Shown one piece after another: positions 1 to 5,614 of a stretch of 5,614 nt of DNA. The stretch covers positions 1 to 5,614 of the forward strand of contig NZ_ANIK01000048.1 of NCBI RefSeq assembly GCF_000347175.1. Reading direction: 5' to 3'. The notes beneath the pieces were generated by a model, which did no database searches, was not told the origin of the DNA, and saw only the letters and a list, made by a program, of their open reading frames with translations. Every line of letters begins with the position of its first letter. Position 1 is the first letter of the stretch. The DNA is from Leptospira alstonii serovar Sichuan str. 79601 (GTDB taxonomy: Bacteria; Spirochaetota; Leptospiria; Leptospirales; Leptospiraceae). The translations under genes were made by a program, and so were the position numbers.

Positions 1-52
1 GGCTTGACACAAGAAACATAGGAGTGAGCGAGATAGCCAAAAGCCGCTAAGC

Positions 53-88
53 GAGAAACTCAATGTTTCTCCCTATGGGTCGAAACAT
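53..88. repeat. Single hairpin repeat element with GTTTC/GAAAC arms
   Basis: ATGTTTC (63-69) pairs perfectly with GAAACAT (82-88). Between them lie a nested CCC (71-73) / GGG (77-79) stem, a TAT loop, and an asymmetric internal loop of t against tc. An alternative hairpin uses GAGAAAC (53-59) with GTTTCTC (65-71), and the two are mutually exclusive because they share the GTTTC arm. The flanks AACTCAAT and CTCCCTATGGGTCG match the 36-base array at 2711-2839 position for position, while the arms differ. Its function is unknown. It may be a small mobile or RNA-level repeat. Confidence 0.65.
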
Positions 89-97
89 AATGTTGGC

Positions 98-114
98 TCT
101 TAGCGCAGCTAAGA
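98..114. repeat. Short perfect inverted repeat
   Basis: TCTTAGC (98-104) and GCTAAGA (108-114) are perfectly complementary around a GCA loop. No T tract follows on either side, so it does not look like an intrinsic terminator. It sits among other hairpins and may belong to the same composite repeat. Confidence 0.5.
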
Positions 115-261
115 TGAGCGATCCGCAACCGAGTAACCCGCGTTGCATGAGTTTCCCATGGTTTCATCTTTTTGATAAGAACCTGTCCCGAAAGAAACCC
201 GGGGGGCTGCTCTTTATGAATCGTTCGGAGGTAAGTAGCACTCTTCAAATTCGACAACACA

Positions 262-276
262 CTCTACGGATCGAAC
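262..276 (+). repeat. Degenerate copy of the hairpin-repeat core
   Basis: The bases CTCTACGG-A-TCG followed by AAC resemble the core at 2741-2752 (CTCTACGGGTCG), with one change inside the 12-base core. The right arm GAAC is close to the GAAAC arm of the element at 63-88. No complementary left arm is visible, so this is probably a decayed copy. Confidence 0.35.
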
Positions 277-314
277 GCCAGGTCGTTTCCGCAAATTTTA
301 GAACACACCATAAT

Positions 315-329
315 ATCCTAAATTAGGAT
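315..329. promoter_or_regulatory. Palindrome, candidate MarR operator
   Basis: The sequence ATCCTAA-A-TTAGGAT is a perfect 7+1+7 palindrome located about 100 bases upstream of the first gene of the cluster that contains marR. Its size and symmetry suit a winged-helix dimer. It matches 11 of 15 positions with 1554-1568, directly before the marR start codon. Its role as an operator is inferred, and no clear promoter could be placed next to it. Confidence 0.4.
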
Positions 330-432
330 TTCCATTGGAATCTAAAAATCCCAAAAACGGTTTGATAAAAAACGGATGGACAAATGGTAGATCCGGTAAC
401 TGGTAGTAACGGAACTTAAAAGGGAAAACGAT

Positions 433-1065
<633 letters not shown>

Positions 1066-1077
1066 AAGGAGAAGAAC

Positions 1078-1542
1078 ATGGCTAAGGTAGTATTGTCCAG
1101 TTTTGCCGAACTGGAAGCTTATACCGGAAAGGAAATCGGGGTTTCCGACTATCACACCGTAACTCAGGAGCAAGTCGACAAATTCGCGGACGCAACTCTC
1201 GATCATCAGTGGATTCATACCGACCCGGATCGAGCCGCCGCGGAATCTCCTTTCGGAGGAACGATCGCACACGGTTATCTTACCTTATCCATGGCCCCCC
1301 ACCTTTTATCTCAAATATTAGAATTAAAGAATATTAAGATGGGGATCAATTACGGGATGGAAAAACTCAGGTTTTTGGAACCCGTAAAAGTGGGAAGCAA
1401 ATTGAGGATTAAAGCGGAGTTGGTCGAGCTGAAGGATCTGAGAGGTACTGCGAGAATGACTCTTAAGGTAACCTTTGAGACCGAAGGATCGACAAAAGCC
1501 GCCGCGGTTGGAGAGGTTATCTACCTATATCAATTTGCCTGA
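1078..1542 (+). CDS. MaoC-like (R)-specific enoyl-CoA hydratase, Rv0130-like
   Basis: This 154-residue protein has a single hot-dog fold and belongs to the MaoC / hydratase-2 family, which hydrates trans-2-enoyl-CoA to (R)-3-hydroxyacyl-CoA. The signature segment is [19 protein letters not shown] (36-54), with the catalytic pair Asp42 and His47 at the five-residue spacing seen in PhaJ. It is followed by [15 protein letters not shown] (58-72), which forms the acyl pocket wall. The motif DHQWIH, the segment [10 protein letters not shown] and the overall length match mycobacterial Rv0130 (HtdZ) as I recall it. Similarity to NodN-type proteins is also expected. It is cytoplasmic and probably homodimeric. 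A strong AAAGGAG site sits just before ATG 1078, and the upstream stop is 12 bases away, so it is likely in an operon with the lipoprotein gene. The substrate chain length cannot be read from sequence. Roles in fatty-acid or polyester metabolism, or in detoxifying acyl-CoA intermediates, are possible. Confidence 0.9.
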   Translation: MAKVVLSSFAELEAYTGKEIGVSDYHTVTQEQVDKFADATLDHQWIHTDPDRAAAESPFGGTIAHGYLTLSMAPHLLSQILELKNIKMGINYGMEKLRFLEPVKVGSKLRIKAELVELKDLRGTARMTLKVTFETEGSTKAAAVGEVIYLYQFA

Positions 1543-1553
1543 TAGAAAAAAAT

Positions 1554-1568
1554 TTCTTAAATTAGGTA
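1554..1568. promoter_or_regulatory. Possible MarR operator overlapping the marR ribosome binding site
   Basis: The bases TTCTTAA-A-TTAGGTA form an imperfect palindrome (5 of 7 arm pairs) and share 11 of 15 positions, including TAAATTAGG, with the perfect palindrome at 315-329. The right half (TTAGG) is also the best ribosome binding sequence for the gene starting at 1573, so part of the resemblance could come from that constraint. If it is an operator, bound regulator would block internal initiation at marR. Confidence 0.3.
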
Positions 1569-1572
1569 AAAT

Positions 1573-2028
<456 letters not shown>

Positions 2029-2036
2029 ATCGTTAT

Positions 2037-2453
2037 ATGTTTTTTTTCGCTCAGATGACCTCCGGTTTGATTTTACTTGCCCTGTCCGGAATTCATTTTT
2101 ATTGGTTGGCTGGACGAACTTTCGGTATGAATGGGGTGATTCCGGAAATACAGGGAAAACCCGCCTTTCGACCCGGAAAACTCGCCACGGCGGCGGTCGG
2201 ATTGATTTTATTTTCGGCCGCCTTGTTTCCGCTCGGACTCGGAATACAAACCCCGTTCGGAATTTCCCGATCCGTCCTTCAGTACGGCACGACCTTTTTA
2301 TCCGCGGCATTTTTGCTTAGAGCGATCGGAGACTTTCGATTGGTCGGTTTTTTCAAAAAAATAAAAGATACGAAGTTCGCAAAAAACGACACGAAGTATT
2401 ATTCCCCCCTTTGTCTTTTACTTTCCGCACTTTTGTTTGTTTCCACTTACTAG
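2037..2453 (+). CDS. DUF3995 family four-helix membrane protein
   Basis: This 138-residue integral membrane protein has four predicted helices at about 4-24, 49-70, 80-97 and 122-138. The family is recognised by IHFYWLAG (19-26) at the end of helix 1, by a short amphipathic loop with VIPE, and by the strongly conserved segment [18 protein letters not shown] (95-112) continuing to [13 protein letters not shown] (114-126). All are hallmarks of DUF3995. No biochemical function is established for the family that I know of. The start is ATG 2037, eight bases after the marR stop. There is no clear ribosome binding site, so initiation probably depends on translational coupling. An in-frame ATG at 2055 is a second option. 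The second to fourth codons lie in a T8 tract (2040-2047), so slippage would switch the gene off. Its stop codon is the first part of the tandem duplication that follows. Confidence 0.88.
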   Translation: MFFFAQMTSGLILLALSGIHFYWLAGRTFGMNGVIPEIQGKPAFRPGKLATAAVGLILFSAALFPLGLGIQTPFGISRSVLQYGTTFLSAAFLLRAIGDFRLVGFFKKIKDTKFAKNDTKYYSPLCLLLSALLFVSTY

Positions 2454-2560
2454 GAATCAGTGGATAGAGATCAGGGTTCAGGGGTTAAAGTTTTTCCGTT
2501 TTATCCATGACGGCACGGAAGAGGTCCGAGTTTTACCGTTCGTTTAAAAAAACGCAGGAG
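2451..2560. repeat. Tandem duplication, copy 1
   Basis: The 94 bases at 2457-2550 recur exactly at 2572-2665, an offset of 115. Homology extends left through TAGG (2451-2454), with two mismatches at 2455-2456, and right through ACGC-A-GGAG after a two-base difference in an A run (A7 here, A5 in the second copy). The copy begins with the stop codon of the DUF3995 gene. Inside, TTCCGT (2494-2499) can pair with ACGGAA (2515-2520). No open frame of note is present. Confidence 0.9.
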
Positions 2561-2565
2561 CGTAT

Positions 2566-2673
2566 TAGGGGTCAGTGGATAGAGATCAGGGTTCAGGGGT
2601 TAAAGTTTTTCCGTTTTATCCATGACGGCACGGAAGAGGTCCGAGTTTTACCGTTCGTTTAAAAACGCGGGAG
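2566..2673. repeat. Tandem duplication, copy 2
   Basis: This is the second copy of the 115-base-period repeat. The identical core is 2572-2665, followed by ACGCGGGAG in place of ACGCAGGAG. The near-complete identity indicates a recent duplication or ongoing homogenisation. Five bases (2561-2565) separate the two homologous blocks. The short segment after it (2674-2710) contains CAC-ATTTTT-GTG but nothing else I recognise. Confidence 0.9.
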
Positions 2674-2710
2674 TTCCCACATTTTTGTGAAACTAAAGCG
2701 TCCGCTTATA

Positions 2711-2839
2711 GGGTCGCTCGAGGTTTAACTCAATCTCACTCTCTACGGGTCGCTCGAGGTTTAACTCAATCTCGCTCCCTACGGGTCGCGAGAGGTTTAA
2801 CTCAATCTCGCTCCCTACGGGTCGCGAGATAGGTTTTGG
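2711..2839. repeat. Array of 36-base tandem repeats with hairpins
   Basis: Units start with GGGTCG at 2711, 2747, 2783 and 2819. The first three are 36 bases long and the last breaks off after about 20. Each complete unit reads GGGTCG, a variable arm, GGTTTAACTCAATCTC, then a C-rich end and CTAC. Across the last two junctions, TCTCGC pairs with GCGAGA around CCC-TAC-GGG (2770-2793 and 2805-2830). In unit 3, GCGAGA can instead pair with TCTCGC across a 12-base loop (2788-2811). Units 1 and 2 carry GCTCGAG instead of GCGAGAG and lose the pairing. There are no spacers, so it is not a CRISPR array. The array lies 48 bases beyond the stop codon of the convergent EAL gene. Confidence 0.88.
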
Positions 2840-2886
2840 GACAATCTCTTGTTATAAAACTTAAAAACGGAACCGAGGGAAATCGA

Positions 2887-4131
<1,245 letters not shown>

Positions 4132-4287
4132 GATCTTTTTTAGAATCCCTTTACTAAAAACCGATGAAACGGGGCTCCGCAAGCAAAATTCCGTATAAAA
4201 AGCGCTAAATTAAGAAGAAGGAAAGATAACATTCTACTTTTTTTTTTTGAAACCTCGGAAAAAACTGACAATCCAAAAGGTATTCGC
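4132..4287. promoter_or_regulatory. Divergent intergenic region with T11 tract
   Basis: This 156-base gap must hold the promoters for both flanking genes. It contains an 11-T run at 4238-4248, followed by TTGAAA (4247-4252). The candidate -10 sequences for either strand are weak, so no promoter is placed. Changes in length of the T run could alter promoter spacing or curvature. TAAATTA at 4206-4212 resembles the centre of the putative MarR site but lacks the GG/CC ends. Confidence 0.4.
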
Positions 4288-5250
<963 letters not shown>

Positions 5251-5259
5251 GTTTCCACA

Positions 5260-5274
5260 CTTCGAGCGGCGAAG
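5260..5274. repeat. Small hairpin after the DUF2804-like gene
   Basis: CTTCG (5260-5264) pairs with CGAAG (5270-5274) across AGCGG, ten bases after the stop codon at 5250. No T run follows, so it is only a weak candidate terminator. It may alternatively belong to the flank or left end of the IS element. Confidence 0.3.
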
Positions 5275-5284
5275 AGTTAAGAAT

Positions 5285-5290
5285 CATAAT
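5285..5290 (+). promoter_or_regulatory. Lone -10-like box in IS110 leader
   Basis: CATAAT matches TATAAT at five of six positions. The window 15-19 bases upstream has nothing like TTGACA. IS110-family elements are known to build a full promoter only when their ends join in a circle, with the right end giving the -35. This box fits that layout, but a single hexamer in AT-rich DNA is weak evidence. Confidence 0.3.

Positions 5291-5614
<324 letters not shown>

Larger units (their letters stand above)
1..432. other. Repeat-rich intergenic region
   Basis: I see no credible gene in this stretch. Open frames that cross it start inside a hairpin or show no family resemblance and no ribosome binding site. 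It is dense in short inverted repeats. The pentamers GTTTC or GAAAC occur at 13-17, 55-59, 65-69, 82-86, 151-155, 161-165, 194-198 and 285-289. Other structures are TCTTAGC/GCTAAGA with a three-base loop at 98-114, GCAAC/GTTGC at 125-146, and a degenerate copy of the array core (CTCTACGG-A-TCG) at 262-273. Positions 330-432 form the leader of the lipoprotein gene. They carry no convincing -35/-10 pair but include a palindrome at 315-329. Confidence 0.7.
2454..2886. other. Convergent intergenic region made mostly of repeats
   Basis: This 433-base gap lies between the ends of two convergent genes. About three quarters of it is the 115-base tandem duplication and the 36-base array. No coding potential with a ribosome binding site and family resemblance was found on either strand. 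Short frames across it read through repeats. No classical intrinsic terminator with a T tract is obvious, so the structured repeats may end transcripts from either side. Confidence 0.7.

Noticed and set aside
63..326. Plus-strand open frame of 87 codons
   Set aside because: Its start codon lies in a hairpin arm. There is no ribosome binding site, and the translation shows no family features.
335..366. Promoter TTGGAA with TTTGAT for the lipoprotein operon
   Set aside because: The spacing is 20 bases and both hexamers are poor matches.
2711..2839. CRISPR array
   Set aside because: The 36-base units are directly adjacent with no unique spacers and no cas genes nearby, so this is a simple tandem repeat.
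4132..4182. 17-residue N-terminal extension of the EAL protein from TTG 4182
   Set aside because: ATG 4131 gives a protein matching the YkuI length. The extension has no domain and starts on a rarer codon.
4206..4212. Third MarR operator (TAAATTA)
   Set aside because: Only the AT-rich centre matches, and the flanking CC/GG of the palindrome are missing.
5260..5274. Intrinsic terminator after the DUF2804-like gene
   Set aside because: The stem has only five pairs and no T tract follows. It is kept only as a small hairpin.

Overview
The window looks like chromosomal DNA from a spirochaete, most likely a pathogenic-clade Leptospira. This is inferred from the codon and base composition, from a lipoprotein with a relaxed lipobox, from the hairpin-rich intergenic repeats built on short GTTTC/GAAAC or TCTCGC/GCGAGA arms, and from an IS110-family element. 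No species call is possible from sequence alone.

Layout. Positions 1-432 are non-coding and crowded with short inverted repeats. They are followed by a compact plus-strand cluster of four genes with gaps of 12, 30 and 8 bases: a small lipoprotein (433-1065), a MaoC-fold hydratase resembling mycobacterial Rv0130 (1078-1542), a MarR-family regulator (1573-2028) and a DUF3995 four-helix membrane protein (2037-2453). The tight spacing suggests one transcript. A near-perfect palindrome at 315-329, upstream of the cluster, closely resembles the sequence just before the marR start codon (1554-1568), so the regulator may control its own operon.

Positions 2454-2886 carry no gene but hold two repeat structures. 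One is a 115-base-period tandem duplication that begins on the stop codon of the DUF3995 gene. The other is an array of 36-base units. The 36-base units and a single element near the window start share a core hairpin (CCC-TAY-GGG) whose outer arms are completely different in sequence yet complementary in each place, which is covariation supporting a real structure.

On the minus strand, 2887-4131 encodes a cyclic-di-GMP EAL protein with a C-terminal PAS-like domain, the architecture of Bacillus YkuI. A 156-base divergent intergenic region with an 11-T tract separates it from a plus-strand gene (4288-5250) for a protein tentatively assigned to DUF2804. The window ends inside an IS110-family transposase gene (5396 onward). 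The leader of that gene contains a strong bulged hairpin and a lone -10-like box, as expected if it encodes a bridge RNA.

The cluster reads as a small lipid or acyl-CoA related stress operon under MarR control, but that role is inference. The most interesting items are the arm-swapped hairpin family, the putative bridge RNA and the candidate MarR operator pair.
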